64,000 nucleotides of DNA from Pannonibacter sp. XCT-53 (lineage in GTDB: Bacteria; Pseudomonadota; Alphaproteobacteria; Rhizobiales; Stappiaceae): NCBI RefSeq assembly GCF_009915765.1, contig NZ_JAABLQ010000001.1, forward strand, positions 3,247,762 through 3,311,761. Direction: 5' to 3'. Both the position numbers and the translations under genes were made by a program. The notes under the pieces are model-generated. The model was not told where the DNA came from. It did no database searches and was given only the letters and a program-made list of their open reading frames with translations. Below, in pieces: positions 41,914-50,429 of this stretch (the first letter of the stretch is position 1; each line of letters begins with the position of its first letter).

Positions 41914-42789
41914 TTACCCTTGAGGCGACAGGGCTGTCAGCTTGTCGGGATTGCGCTGGATGTAGATGCCGCAGAGCTGGCCGTCCGGTGTCAGATCGAG
42001 GAACACCAGGCTGTCCGGCGCGCCCGGCTCTGCAAACTGCAAGGCTGTGCCGCCGTTCGCCCGGCGCGACACGATGGCCGTCCCCGGCGCCAGTTGCCCG
42101 AGCACGCCGGCCAGAAAGCCGGACACCTCGGCCGGCCCGCTGAGCACGCGCCGGGCCGCGGCAACCTTGGCGCCGCCGTCCGACACCAGCTCCACATCAT
42201 CCGCCAGAACTGCGGCAAGTGCGGCCGTGTCGCCACTGCGCACGCAGGTCTCGATCAGCGCGGTCAGCCGCGCGATGTCCTCGGGCCGGGCCGGAAAGCG
42301 CGGCCGGTCGGCCTGCAGCTGTCCCCTGGCCCGTGAGGCCAGCTTGCGGCAGGTGACGCTGCTGCGGCCCAGCGTCTGGCCGATCTCCTCGAACGACAGA
42401 CCGAACAGGTCATGCAGCAGAAAGGCGGCCCGTTCCAGCGGGCTGAGCCGGTCCAGCACCCGCATCACCGCCATCGACAGGTCAACCTCCGCCTCGTCCG
42501 TCGCCGGGAGATCGGAGCCGTCGTCCAGCCAGGGCTCCGGCAACCAGCAGCCGGTGTAGGCCGCCCGCTGGCGCTTTTGCCGGCGCAAGAGGTCGATGGC
42601 CCGGGTCGTGACCACCCGGGCCAGCCAGGCTTCCGGCCGGTCGGGCGGATCGGACAGCGCCAGTCCGGCCAGCCAGGCGTCCTGCACCACGTCTTCGGCA
42701 TCCGCCCGGCTGCCCAGCAGGCGATAGGCAAGACGCATGAGCCGCGGCCGCGCCTGCGTCACCTCCTGCCGCTCCAGCCAGACCGTCAT
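41914..42789 (-). CDS. ECF41-type sigma factor with fused C-terminal SnoaL-like domain
   Basis: 291 residues: sigma-70 region 2 (RLAYRLLGSRADAEDVVQDAWL), a spacer, region 4 (LSPLERAAFLLHDLFGLSFEEIGQTLG), then a ~100-residue SnoaL/NTF2-like domain (DTAALAAVLADDVELVSDGGAKV). That fused domain defines the ECF41 group, in which it regulates sigma activity in place of an anti-sigma factor. It lies 27 bp after an AhpD-like gene in the same direction; ECF41 sigma factors are usually paired with such carboxymuconolactone-decarboxylase/oxidoreductase-type genes. Confidence 0.93.
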   Translation of the reverse strand: MTVWLERQEVTQARPRLMRLAYRLLGSRADAEDVVQDAWLAGLALSDPPDRPEAWLARVVTTRAIDLLRRQKRQRAAYTGCWLPEPWLDDGSDLPATDEAEVDLSMAVMRVLDRLSPLERAAFLLHDLFGLSFEEIGQTLGRSSVTCRKLASRARGQLQADRPRFPARPEDIARLTALIETCVRSGDTAALAAVLADDVELVSDGGAKVAAARRVLSGPAEVSGFLAGVLGQLAPGTAIVSRRANGGTALQFAEPGAPDSLVFLDLTPDGQLCGIYIQRNPDKLTALSPQG

Positions 42790-42816
42790 GCGTTCCTGCT
42801 CCCGTACCGGTGCGGC

Positions 42817-43353
42817 CTAGGCCCCGGCCTTGCGTTTGTGCGCAAAAGGACCGGCGCCACACTGGAGCGCATGGCCGGTCCCGCGCTTGATCACCGTGTA
42901 AACCTGCTCCGAGGCAATCGCCGCCGCAAGCCCGATCCGGCCGCGCCGGCCAAACCGGTCCAGCACCCGGTCCCCCAGGTCCAGCTGATCCGGGCTGTCC
43001 TGCAGCACCGCTCGGGCAAAGGCCGCCGCCAGCCAGAGATCCGGCTCGACCACATCACCGGCTTGCCCGTCCAGCAGCGGCAATAGCCGGTGACGCGCGA
43101 CGCCGGCCTCTTCGGCCAGTTTCAGTACCAGCCCGGCGCAGTCGCCACAGCCGCCCGCGTCGGCCGTGACGAGGCGCGCCGCAAAATAGGCGTACGCCGG
43201 CAGCCCGAAGCGGTGATCAAGAAACGGCATCGCCAGCCCAAGTTTCAAGCCACCGGTCAGATCCTGCGCGACGAGGTCTTCCAGAAAGGTCGTGTCATAG
43301 GCATAGCGGCGGCCAAAGCGGCGTGTCTGCGCCGTCAGCAAGGATGTCAGCAT
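42817..43353 (-). CDS. AhpD/carboxymuconolactone-decarboxylase-like protein paired with ECF41
   Basis: 178 residues, cytosolic. A CGDC motif (Cys69-x2-Cys72) at the start of a helix (CAGLVLKLAEEAGV) is typical of AhpD-like peroxidase-partner folds, though the rest is divergent. ATG 43353 follows GGAGACCCC. It is the first gene of a two-gene operon with the ECF41 sigma factor and has an ECF41-like promoter in front, so it is the probable main target of that sigma factor. Reaction unknown. Confidence 0.8.
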   Translation of the reverse strand: MLTSLLTAQTRRFGRRYAYDTTFLEDLVAQDLTGGLKLGLAMPFLDHRFGLPAYAYFAARLVTADAGGCGDCAGLVLKLAEEAGVARHRLLPLLDGQAGDVVEPDLWLAAAFARAVLQDSPDQLDLGDRVLDRFGRRGRIGLAAAIASEQVYTVIKRGTGHALQCGAGPFAHKRKAGA

Positions 43354-43414
43354 GGGGTCTCCGGCGAGAGCTTGAGGGAAGCAATGCGCAGGCAGAGATC
43401 GCCTGCACGTCCAT

Positions 43415-43440
43415 GACGCTCGACCCCGCAAAACGTGACA
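43415..43440 (-). promoter_or_regulatory. Candidate ECF41-dependent promoter
   Basis: On the minus strand TGTCACG (43440-43434) and CGTC (43418-43415), 16 bases between TGTCAC and CGTC, matching the TGTCACA-N16-CGTC type motif I recall for ECF41 sigma factors. It ends 61 bp before the AhpD-like start codon, implying autoregulation of the operon. Confidence 0.65.
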
Positions 43441-43605
43441 TGCCCGATCTGCCGGTAGGGTGATGCTGCCGTCGCCACACGGTCCACCTCTTGAGGCCTT
43501 CCCGACAGGGTTCAACTTTCATTCCAATTTCTCATCACCCTGCGCTAGTCTGATCGGAACCTGCAGGTCTTTCCTGCGCAAGCTCCGCCGATCCGGAATG
43601 ATCTC

Positions 43606-44532
43606 ATGCTCAAGCGCGCCTTTCTTCCTCCCGCCGATGCCCTCGTCGCCTTCGAGGCGGCAGCCCGGCACGAGAGCTTCACGCGGGCAGCGGAGGAGCT
43701 GCACCTGACGCAGGGCGCGGTCTCCAAGCAGATCCGCCATCTGGAGCAGCGACTTGGCGTTGCCCTGTTCTCCCGGGTGCGGCAGCGCGTGCTCCTGACC
43801 GATGCCGGCCGGCTCTACCTGCACGAGGTGCGCGGGGCGCTTGACCATCTGCACGACGCCACCCGGCAGGTGATGTCCTTTGCCGGCAGTCAGGACGTGC
43901 TCAATCTGGCGGTCCTGCCCACCTTCGGCACCCGCTGGCTGGCCCCGCGCCTTGCCGATTTCCTGCGCCAGACCCCGCAGGCCGCGCTCAACATCTCCAT
44001 CCGCCTCAGGCCCTTCGACTTCGAGCTGGAGCCGTTCGACGGCGCGATCCACCATGGTGACCCGATCTGGGCCGGCGGCATCGTCGAGCCGCTGTTTCCC
44101 GAAGAGACCATCGTCGTCTGCTCGCGCCCGTTCCGCGACCGGCATCTTCTGGCAGGGCCTGCCGACCTGCTGCGGGTGCCGCGCCTGCAGCTCGCCACCC
44201 GGCCGATGGCCTGGCGCGACTGGTTCGAGGCCAAGGGGCTTGTGACCGACACCGCCTTCCAGGGCCCGCGTTTCGAGCAGTTCGGCATGATCGCCGAGGC
44301 CGCCGCGCATCATCTGGGCGTTGCCATCATGCCGGTGTTCTTCGTCGAGGACGAGCTGGCCTCCGGCCGGCTGGTGAAGCTCTTCGACGGCACGGTCGAG
44401 GAACGCTCCGCCTATCATTTCGTCTATCCGGAGAACCGTGCCTTGCGTCCCGTGGTCTCCGCCTTCCGCCGCTGGCTGACGGCCGAGGCGCGCTCGGCGC
44501 GGCTCAGCCGGGAAAGCCTGCTGCCGGGCTGA
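43606..44532 (+). CDS. LysR-family regulator (GcvA/GcdR-like)
   Basis: 308 residues: winged helix DALVAFEAAARHESFTRAAEELHLTQGAVSKQIRHLE, linker, and a GcvA-subgroup ligand domain (NLAVLPTFGTRWLAPRLADF). Regulators of this subgroup activate gcdH in other bacteria. It sits 1.9 kb from gcdH with the ECF41 pair in between, and both promoters share the TCATTCC element, so control of gcdH is the best guess. Confidence 0.9.
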   Translation: MLKRAFLPPADALVAFEAAARHESFTRAAEELHLTQGAVSKQIRHLEQRLGVALFSRVRQRVLLTDAGRLYLHEVRGALDHLHDATRQVMSFAGSQDVLNLAVLPTFGTRWLAPRLADFLRQTPQAALNISIRLRPFDFELEPFDGAIHHGDPIWAGGIVEPLFPEETIVVCSRPFRDRHLLAGPADLLRVPRLQLATRPMAWRDWFEAKGLVTDTAFQGPRFEQFGMIAEAAAHHLGVAIMPVFFVEDELASGRLVKLFDGTVEERSAYHFVYPENRALRPVVSAFRRWLTAEARSARLSRESLLPG

Positions 44533-44596
44533 TGCGTGCTTTTCACGGGCGACTGCAGCGCGTATTGAAGGCGGACGCAATTCAGGGGCGCATGCC

Positions 44597-45685
44597 GTGA
44601 CCTATCCCTTCCGCGACCGGTTCCACGCAGCCCGCAAGGCTCTGATCCACCGTCTGGAACATCTCTGGCCGTCCTTGCCGCTGGACGCGGTGAGCGACGC
44701 GGTCACGCCCGGTCTTGTCCAGCGCGTGACGCCGAAGCCGGTGCCGACGACGCCGATGCCGGCCCAGGCGCTCGACTGGCTCGCCGTCCACGGCGGCCGC
44801 ACCGAGCAGCAGGGCGTCCTGCGCCTGACCCGTCCCGTGACCGTCGATCCGAAGATGGGCCTGCTTTTCGCCGGGGGCCGCATCGTCTGGGGCAGCAGCG
44901 ACACGCCGGAGCGCGAGCGGGGCCCGGATTTCATCGGGCATCTCCTGTCGCCGCAGCGCCGCCTGCCGGCCGCGATCCTGCTGCACCACGTGCATGGCGA
45001 CAACTACTTCCATTTCTTCTTCTTCGTGCTGAGCAAGGTTGTTGTCGCCGAGGCGGCAGGGCTCGATCCCTCGATCCCGTTCCTTGTCGACGCCCGCACG
45101 GCCTCGACGCCCTGGTTCCAGCAGGCGCAAGCGCTCGGGGTCTTCGGCAGCCGTCCCCTGATCGTGCAGGAGCGCGGCGAGGTGATCGCCGTCGAGACCG
45201 CCCATGTGGTGCGCGACTTCTTCCTGACCCGGCCGCTGATGGAGGCGATTGCCGCAAGGTTCGGCGTCAGCGCCGATGCAACGGGAGAGCCGCTGTTTCT
45301 GGAGCGCCGGGCAAGCGCCGCCAATGGCCGCCGCTTCCGCAACCAGGACGAGGTCACCGCGCTCGCCCGGCGCAAGGGCTTTCGCGTCGTTGATCCGGGC
45401 ACGCTGCCGCTGCACGCGCAGGCCGCCCTGTTTGCCGCAGCGCCGGCGGTGGCTGGCGCGCATGGGGCGGGGCTGACCAATCTTCTCTTCCGGCAGGGGC
45501 CGTGCCGCGTGCTGGAGCTGTTCAGCCCCGGCATGGGCTCGCCGCATTACTTCATGCTGGCGCGCGAAAAGGGCTTTGCCTACGAAAGCCAGCTCACCTT
45601 CAATCCGGAAGGCCGGGCCTTCACGGCGGACACGGATGTCAACATCGAGGCCCTGTCCGGGGGTCTTGACCGCCTGCTGGCCTGA
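44597..45685 (+). CDS. Glycosyltransferase family 61 protein (DUF563)
   Basis: 362 residues from GTG 44597, with no better ATG in frame. The core contains LLHHVHGDNYFHFFFFVLSKV and the C-terminal VAGAHGAGLTNLLFRQGPCRVLELF, both characteristic of GT61. Predicted cytosolic glycosyltransferase for a surface or secreted glycan. Convergent with, and 6 bp from, the three-gene glycosyltransferase operon on the other strand. Confidence 0.88.
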   Translation: MTYPFRDRFHAARKALIHRLEHLWPSLPLDAVSDAVTPGLVQRVTPKPVPTTPMPAQALDWLAVHGGRTEQQGVLRLTRPVTVDPKMGLLFAGGRIVWGSSDTPERERGPDFIGHLLSPQRRLPAAILLHHVHGDNYFHFFFFVLSKVVVAEAAGLDPSIPFLVDARTASTPWFQQAQALGVFGSRPLIVQERGEVIAVETAHVVRDFFLTRPLMEAIAARFGVSADATGEPLFLERRASAANGRRFRNQDEVTALARRKGFRVVDPGTLPLHAQAALFAAAPAVAGAHGAGLTNLLFRQGPCRVLELFSPGMGSPHYFMLAREKGFAYESQLTFNPEGRAFTADTDVNIEALSGGLDRLLA

Positions 45686-45691
45686 CGCGCC

Positions 45692-46444
45692 TCAGAGATA
45701 GTCCTTGAAGCTCGGCGGCGGCAGCTCGCGCAGGATGCGGTCGCGGTGGCGGTAGGCGAGCGGATGCAGCACGTCGGCGCAGATGAAGGACCAGGGCAGC
45801 GGATAGGCCGTGGTCACATCCGGCCCCTGGCTGTCATTGGCCTGGCGCGGTGTCGAGGCCGGGTTGCGGGCAAGATCCGCCGCCGCCAGGTCGAGCCGCG
45901 CAGTGACCGTATCCAGCCAGGCCTGCGTGAACGCCGTGCCCGGCTTGAAGATATAGGCACACATGCCGATCAGCCGCTTGTAGTTCAGCCGCAGATAACG
46001 GTAGCGCATCAGGTTGGCGAGCGAGCCGGCCCGCCGCGTGCCGATGTAGAGATCCCCGCCCAGCCGGTGCCGGTGGATATGCGCCACGCCCTTGGGCGAG
46101 CCCTCGCGGTAGCCGATGCCGAAAGCGTCGCTGGCCTCCAGCCGGTCAAACGCCGGCAGCCAGCTCTCGCGCGTGAACTTGATGTCGGCATAGCCGCCGC
46201 CATGGTGGTGCATGAAATAGGGGCGCAGGTAGTCGGAGCGATGCACGGCGCTGAGGCGATCGTAGGCCGGGTGCAGCGGCGCGCCCGGCACCAGCCAGTC
46301 GGACAGCGTGTCCGGGGTCACGAGGATCACCTGCGCGCCGGTCGCCGACAGGCTCGCCAGGCAGCGCGCCCGGTCCTCCGACATCGGGTTGCTGCCCGTC
46401 CAGAAGGCAAAGACCCGTCGCTCCAGTGTCCGCTCATCCGCCAT
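45692..46444 (-). CDS. Capsular-polysaccharide/GT32-like glycosyltransferase
   Basis: 250 residues from ATG 46444 with a GGAG ribosome site. RRVFAFWTGSNPMSEDRARCL at the N-terminus and VHRSDYLRPYFMHHHGGGYADIKF (the DXD metal-binding region) match the capsular polysaccharide synthesis/GT32 (Och1-like) family. Third gene of a minus-strand operon, 31 bp after the GT2 gene. Confidence 0.83.
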   Translation of the reverse strand: MADERTLERRVFAFWTGSNPMSEDRARCLASLSATGAQVILVTPDTLSDWLVPGAPLHPAYDRLSAVHRSDYLRPYFMHHHGGGYADIKFTRESWLPAFDRLEASDAFGIGYREGSPKGVAHIHRHRLGGDLYIGTRRAGSLANLMRYRYLRLNYKRLIGMCAYIFKPGTAFTQAWLDTVTARLDLAAADLARNPASTPRQANDSQGPDVTTAYPLPWSFICADVLHPLAYRHRDRILRELPPPSFKDYL

Positions 46445-46475
46445 GATCCGCTCCGGTGCTGCCGGGACCCATCGT

Positions 46476-47441
46476 TCATCGCCCGTCGATGGTGCCATAA
46501 TAGTCCGGCCGGTGGCCGAAGACGCCCTGCAGGTTGCCCGAGGCCCGGGCCAGCCGCAGCCGCGCCTTGTAGTAGCGGTGCTCGGCGCGCCGGCTTCCGG
46601 CCAGCTGCTGCAGCCGCGCCAGGGTGAGGAGCACGGCCCCGCCCACCAGCCGCCGCAGGCCCTTGACCAGATACTTCACGGCGGCGCGGGCGTATCCGGT
46701 CTTCAGGATATCGGCCTGCACATGCGCCTCGGCGCTGGCGCGCACCAGCGCGATCAGCCGCTCCGGCGCCACCCGGCTCGCCGGCACATCCTCGGTCACC
46801 ACGGCCCGCGGCGCCCAGACGATGCGGTGCCCCTTGGCATGGGCCCGCTCGAAGAAATCGAGGTCCTCATAGCCGTTGAGGAACACCGGGTTGTAGCTGA
46901 GGCCGCTGCCGTCCGGCCGGATCAGCCGCGCCGAGAAGGCGACATTGTTGGTCGACGCGCGCGGCAGGATGGTGCCCTCCGGGTCCGGGCGCATCACTTC
47001 CGGCGGCCACCAGTCCGGCGCGGGCCGCTCGAAGCGCTTCCTCACCCAGCCATAGGTCACCTCGGCCGCATGCGCCTGCGCCGTCGCCAGATGCATCGCC
47101 AGCCAGTCCGGCTCGGCCACCTCGTCATCGTCGATCAGCGCGATCCAGTCATAGCCATGCGCCAGGGCCTCGGTCAGCGAGCGGTTGCGGGCAAAGGGGA
47201 TGCCGCGCCGCGTCTCAAGCGCGTAATGCACCGGCAGCAACGAGCTGCGCGCCACCTCGTCCACCACGCTGCGGCTCGCCGGTTCGCTGTCATTCTCGAT
47301 GACGCAGATCTCGGCGCCGACATCCGCCGGCAGCACCTGCCGGGCGAGCGAGGCGAGGCAGGCGCGCAGCATGTCCGGCCGCCGCGCCGTGCAGACGAGC
47401 ATGCCGACCCGCAGGCGGGGTGTCGCGCCGGTTGCTGTCAT
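46476..47441 (-). CDS. Glycosyltransferase family 2 protein
   Basis: 321 residues of GT-A fold: VGMLVCTARRPDMLRACLASLARQ as the nucleotide-sugar region, IALIDDDEVAEPDWL as the DXD motif, and a large acceptor segment with NGYEDLDFFERAHAKG. The start overlaps the upstream GT4 stop by four bases (ATGA), so the two are coupled. Sugar and acceptor unknown. Confidence 0.9.
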   Translation of the reverse strand: MTATGATPRLRVGMLVCTARRPDMLRACLASLARQVLPADVGAEICVIENDSEPASRSVVDEVARSSLLPVHYALETRRGIPFARNRSLTEALAHGYDWIALIDDDEVAEPDWLAMHLATAQAHAAEVTYGWVRKRFERPAPDWWPPEVMRPDPEGTILPRASTNNVAFSARLIRPDGSGLSYNPVFLNGYEDLDFFERAHAKGHRIVWAPRAVVTEDVPASRVAPERLIALVRASAEAHVQADILKTGYARAAVKYLVKGLRRLVGGAVLLTLARLQQLAGSRRAEHRYYKARLRLARASGNLQGVFGHRPDYYGTIDGR

Positions 47442-48508
47442 CTCGGCGCGCCCTTTGCGGCCATCCGTTGCAAGAGATCGTCATAGCGCCGGGCCACCAC
47501 GGCCAGATCGAGCTGCCCGGCCGCATGGGCCCGCGCCGCCTCGCCCCTGGCGCGGCACAGGATGGCATCGCCGACAAGCGGGGCAAGCGCGGCGCGCACG
47601 CTGTCCGGCGTGATCGTGTCGAGAAGGGTTGCCGCGGCCCCGGCTGCTTCCGGCGTCCCGCCGCCGTTGCCGGCAATGACCGCGCAGCCGCAGGACATGG
47701 CCTCCACCACCGCCCGCGGGAAGCCCTCCCGCACGATGGACGGCAGCGCGGCAATGGCGGAGCGGGCCAGCTCGGCACGCACCGCGTCGATGGTCAGGCT
47801 GCGGTGCACCTCGATGTCGGTGCGCCCGCCCGCGCGCGCCTCGATCGAGCGGGCAAAGGCGGCCTCGTCTTCGGTCTGCACCGACATGACCAGCGACAGG
47901 GTCCAGCCCGGGGCGTCCAGGCCGAGGAAGGCGTCCAGCAGCTCGCCAATGCCCTTGTCGGCACGGGCGCGGCCCACATAGGTGATCCGCTGGTCCTTTG
48001 CGCCCGGCAGCCAGAGGCCCGTGTCGACACCGTTGGGGATCACCTCGCTGCGGTCCGCGACGCCCGGAAAGTCCTCCAGGAAGGTCCGCCGGATGAAGTC
48101 GCTGACGAAGATCACCCGCCGGACGCGGGTGAGCTGACGGCTGCGGCGCCAGCGGGACAGGAAGGTCTTCTGCCGCTTCAGCAGCCCGTGGCGATGCAGG
48201 ACAACCGGCACATGCGGCAGGGCCCGGGCGATGGCCGCGGCGCTTTCGGGGTGCTGGTGCACCACGATCACGTCGGGCTCGGCCACCTTCAGCCGGTCGA
48301 TGCACCCGGCCACCATGCTGCGCTGGGACGAGGCCACCACGGAGCGGAACGGCACGTCGGGAAAGGGATTGTCCACGGCCGCGCCGATGACGGTCGTCGT
48401 CTCGCGGTGGCGGCTGGCCAGGATGAGGTCACGCGCCACCAGATCGATGGACGTGGCCCCTTCCGGCGAGAAGCGCATGCCGCGCGGCAGGACAATGGAA
48501 ACGCGCAC
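47438..48508 (-). CDS. Glycosyltransferase family 4 protein
   Basis: 356 residues, GT-B fold, from GTG 48508 with GGAG upstream. VIPNGVDTGLW and the C-terminal sugar-nucleotide motif PSIVREGFPRAVVEAMSCGCAVIAGNGGGTPE are the GT4 signatures. First gene of the three-gene glycan operon. No polymerase, flippase or other exopolysaccharide genes are in the window. Confidence 0.92.
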   Translation of the reverse strand: MRVSIVLPRGMRFSPEGATSIDLVARDLILASRHRETTTVIGAAVDNPFPDVPFRSVVASSQRSMVAGCIDRLKVAEPDVIVVHQHPESAAAIARALPHVPVVLHRHGLLKRQKTFLSRWRRSRQLTRVRRVIFVSDFIRRTFLEDFPGVADRSEVIPNGVDTGLWLPGAKDQRITYVGRARADKGIGELLDAFLGLDAPGWTLSLVMSVQTEDEAAFARSIEARAGGRTDIEVHRSLTIDAVRAELARSAIAALPSIVREGFPRAVVEAMSCGCAVIAGNGGGTPEAAGAAATLLDTITPDSVRAALAPLVGDAILCRARGEAARAHAAGQLDLAVVARRYDDLLQRMAAKGAPR

Positions 48509-48588
48509 CGCGTGGGCTCCGTGTGGTTCCGGGTTTCTCCCTGACTACCGCCCGGCAGGCCGGGCTGCAAGCACTACCCTCCGCCCTT

Positions 48589-48643
48589 GCAACCATCTGG
48601 CAACCATCTGGCAGCCATCTGGCCGCCACCCGGCCACCATCCG
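48589..48643. repeat. Five-unit 11-bp tandem array
   Basis: Units GCAACCATCTG twice, GCAGCCATCTG, GCCGCCACCCG and GCCACCATCCG in exact 11-bp register between the GT4 gene and the EamA gene. The cleanest of the intergenic arrays. Confidence 0.85.
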
Positions 48644-48652
48644 GGCCGCTGC

Positions 48653-49612
48653 TCAGGCCGATCCCTGCGGTCGCAGGTCGCCACCGTGCACAGGGCTTGC
48701 CGCCGCTGCGTCATCGGGGGTTGCGGCCGTTGCGGCGGCCGCCGCGTCGGCCTGGCGCGTGCGTTCGGCCGCCATGCCCGCCCATTGCCCGGCCAGCACG
48801 CTGACCAGCACGAGGCCCATGCCCACCAGCTGCCAGAAGCTCAGGCCCTGATCCAGCCACACCCAGCCCAGCACCACGGCCATCGCCGGCGACAGCAGCG
48901 CGATCGGCGCCACGGCCGTCGGGCCCATCAGCGCGATGCCGCGGAACCAGAGCAGATAGGTGAGCCCCGCGCCGATGAAGCTGAAATAGGCGAAGGCCAC
49001 CCAGTTGGTCAGCGTCAGCGGCGGCAGCGCCGGCTCGCTCAGCAGGGCCAGCGGGACAAGCAGCAGGCCGCCGGCCGTCAGCTGCCAGGCCGTGAAGGTG
49101 ACGGCCGAGACATCCGGCTTCCAGTAGCGGGTCAGCACGGTGCCGAAGGCCATCGACACGGCGCCGCCCAGCGCGGCGAGGATGCCGGGGCCGTCGAGGG
49201 CCGCTTCCGGCCGCAAGGTGAGCAGGCCGACGCCGAACAGCCCGGTCATCGCGGCCACGGCTGCCACGGCGGTCAGCGGCGTGCCGATCAGCAGGCGCGA
49301 GAGCGCGAGCACGATCAGGGGCTGCACGGCCCCGACCGTTGCCGCCACACCCCCGGGCAGGCGATAGGCGCCGATGTTCATCAGCGTCCAGAACAGCGTG
49401 AAATTGAGCGCGCCCAGCACCGTGACGCGCCAGATCCACTTGCCGCGCGGCAGCTGGCGCACGATCAGCAGCAGCAGCAGGGCCGCCGGCAGGGCCCGCC
49501 ACATGGCAAGCGTCATCGGCCGGTCCGGCGGCAGGAATTCGGTGATCACGATGTAGCTGCTGCCCCAGATCAGCGGGGCAACAGCGGTGGCAAGCAGGGA
49601 AAGCCTCAACAT
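48653..49612 (-). CDS. EamA/DMT-family transporter
   Basis: 319-residue inner-membrane protein with two EamA repeats, about ten hydrophobic helices. Starts MLRLSLLATAVAPLIWGSSYIVITEFLPPDRP, the typical first repeat opening; the second repeat begins GILAALGGAVSMAFGTVLTR. A 35-residue Ala-rich cytosolic tail follows the last helix. Metabolite exporter; cargo unknown. Upstream neighbour is a nitroreductase gene 23 bp away, in the same direction. Confidence 0.92.
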   Translation of the reverse strand: MLRLSLLATAVAPLIWGSSYIVITEFLPPDRPMTLAMWRALPAALLLLLIVRQLPRGKWIWRVTVLGALNFTLFWTLMNIGAYRLPGGVAATVGAVQPLIVLALSRLLIGTPLTAVAAVAAMTGLFGVGLLTLRPEAALDGPGILAALGGAVSMAFGTVLTRYWKPDVSAVTFTAWQLTAGGLLLVPLALLSEPALPPLTLTNWVAFAYFSFIGAGLTYLLWFRGIALMGPTAVAPIALLSPAMAVVLGWVWLDQGLSFWQLVGMGLVLVSVLAGQWAGMAAERTRQADAAAAATAATPDDAAAASPVHGGDLRPQGSA

Positions 49613-49635
49613 GGGCGGGGTCCGTTCGGCAAGGA

Positions 49636-50262
49636 TCAGAGGAGTGTTGCGACGGACGCTGGGGCGAGACGCGGCTTCTGTGGCCAGTTGCCCGCGGCGG
49701 TGCGGCCCACGGCGACGAGCATCACCGGGACTTCATCCTGCGCCAGGCCGAAGGCCTGCGCCACTGCGTCCGCATCAAACCCAACCATCGGGCAGGCGCC
49801 CAGTCCGTGCGCCTGTGCGGCGATCATCAGGAAAGCACCGGCGAGGCTCGCGGACCGGATGGCCTCGTCGCGGGACAGCCGAAGGTTGTCCCCGTAGAAT
49901 GCGTCGGCGGCCGATGCCAGATCGGCGGCCAGCGCTGCCGGCATATATCCGGCCTCGACACTGGGTGCAAGCAAGGGTGGCAGGCTGCCCTGCCGCGGGT
50001 GCAGACCGCAGAGGATGAAGGTGACGGCAGCCTCGCTGACCTTGGCCTGTCCTGCCGCAAGGGCCTGCAGGCGCGCCTTCTCCTGCGGCGACCGCACTGC
50101 AAGGAAGCGCCAGTTCTGCAGGTTGAACGCCGTCGGTGCCCGCGTGGCAAGCTCGACCAGGCGCAGGATCGCGGCATCCTCCAGCGCACTGTCCGGCTGG
50201 AAGAAGTTTGTGGAGGAACGGGTCTCGATGGCGTCGACAAGGGCCGGGATCTGGATCTGCAT
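49636..50262 (-). CDS. Nitroreductase-family flavoprotein
   Basis: 208 residues, FMN-binding fold: IETRSSTNFFQPDSALED at the N-terminus (Arg-rich FMN contact), TRAPTAFNLQNWRFLAV, and the C-terminal AHGLGACPMVGFDADAV. Likely an NAD(P)H-dependent quinone/nitro-compound reductase in the cytosol. Divergent from a LysR gene with a palindrome between them, the standard layout for a LysR-controlled reductase. EamA follows as a probable second gene of the transcript. Confidence 0.92.
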   Translation of the reverse strand: MQIQIPALVDAIETRSSTNFFQPDSALEDAAILRLVELATRAPTAFNLQNWRFLAVRSPQEKARLQALAAGQAKVSEAAVTFILCGLHPRQGSLPPLLAPSVEAGYMPAALAADLASAADAFYGDNLRLSRDEAIRSASLAGAFLMIAAQAHGLGACPMVGFDADAVAQAFGLAQDEVPVMLVAVGRTAAGNWPQKPRLAPASVATLL

Positions 50263-50394
50263 GGCTGGCTCCGGGCGTCAGGAAGAAGGGGGCGGTGGGG
50301 CCCCCGCGTCGGCGGAGGTCCGAAAGGCCGGGCCCCTGCCGCGATCCCAGAGGTACCCCGGCGCCCGTTGGTCGATAATCCTGCAGAATTTTGG

Positions 50395-50416
50395 TTCACT
50401 CATGACCAGAAGTGAA
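50395..50416. promoter_or_regulatory. Palindrome between the nitroreductase and LysR genes
   Basis: TTCACT, 10-base spacer, AGTGAA, a perfect 6-bp inverted repeat of LysR-operator spacing in the 167-bp divergent gap. It overlaps an in-frame GTG (50412), which is one reason to place the LysR start at the ATG 50430. Confidence 0.5.
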
Positions 50417-50429
50417 TAATGATGCCCGG

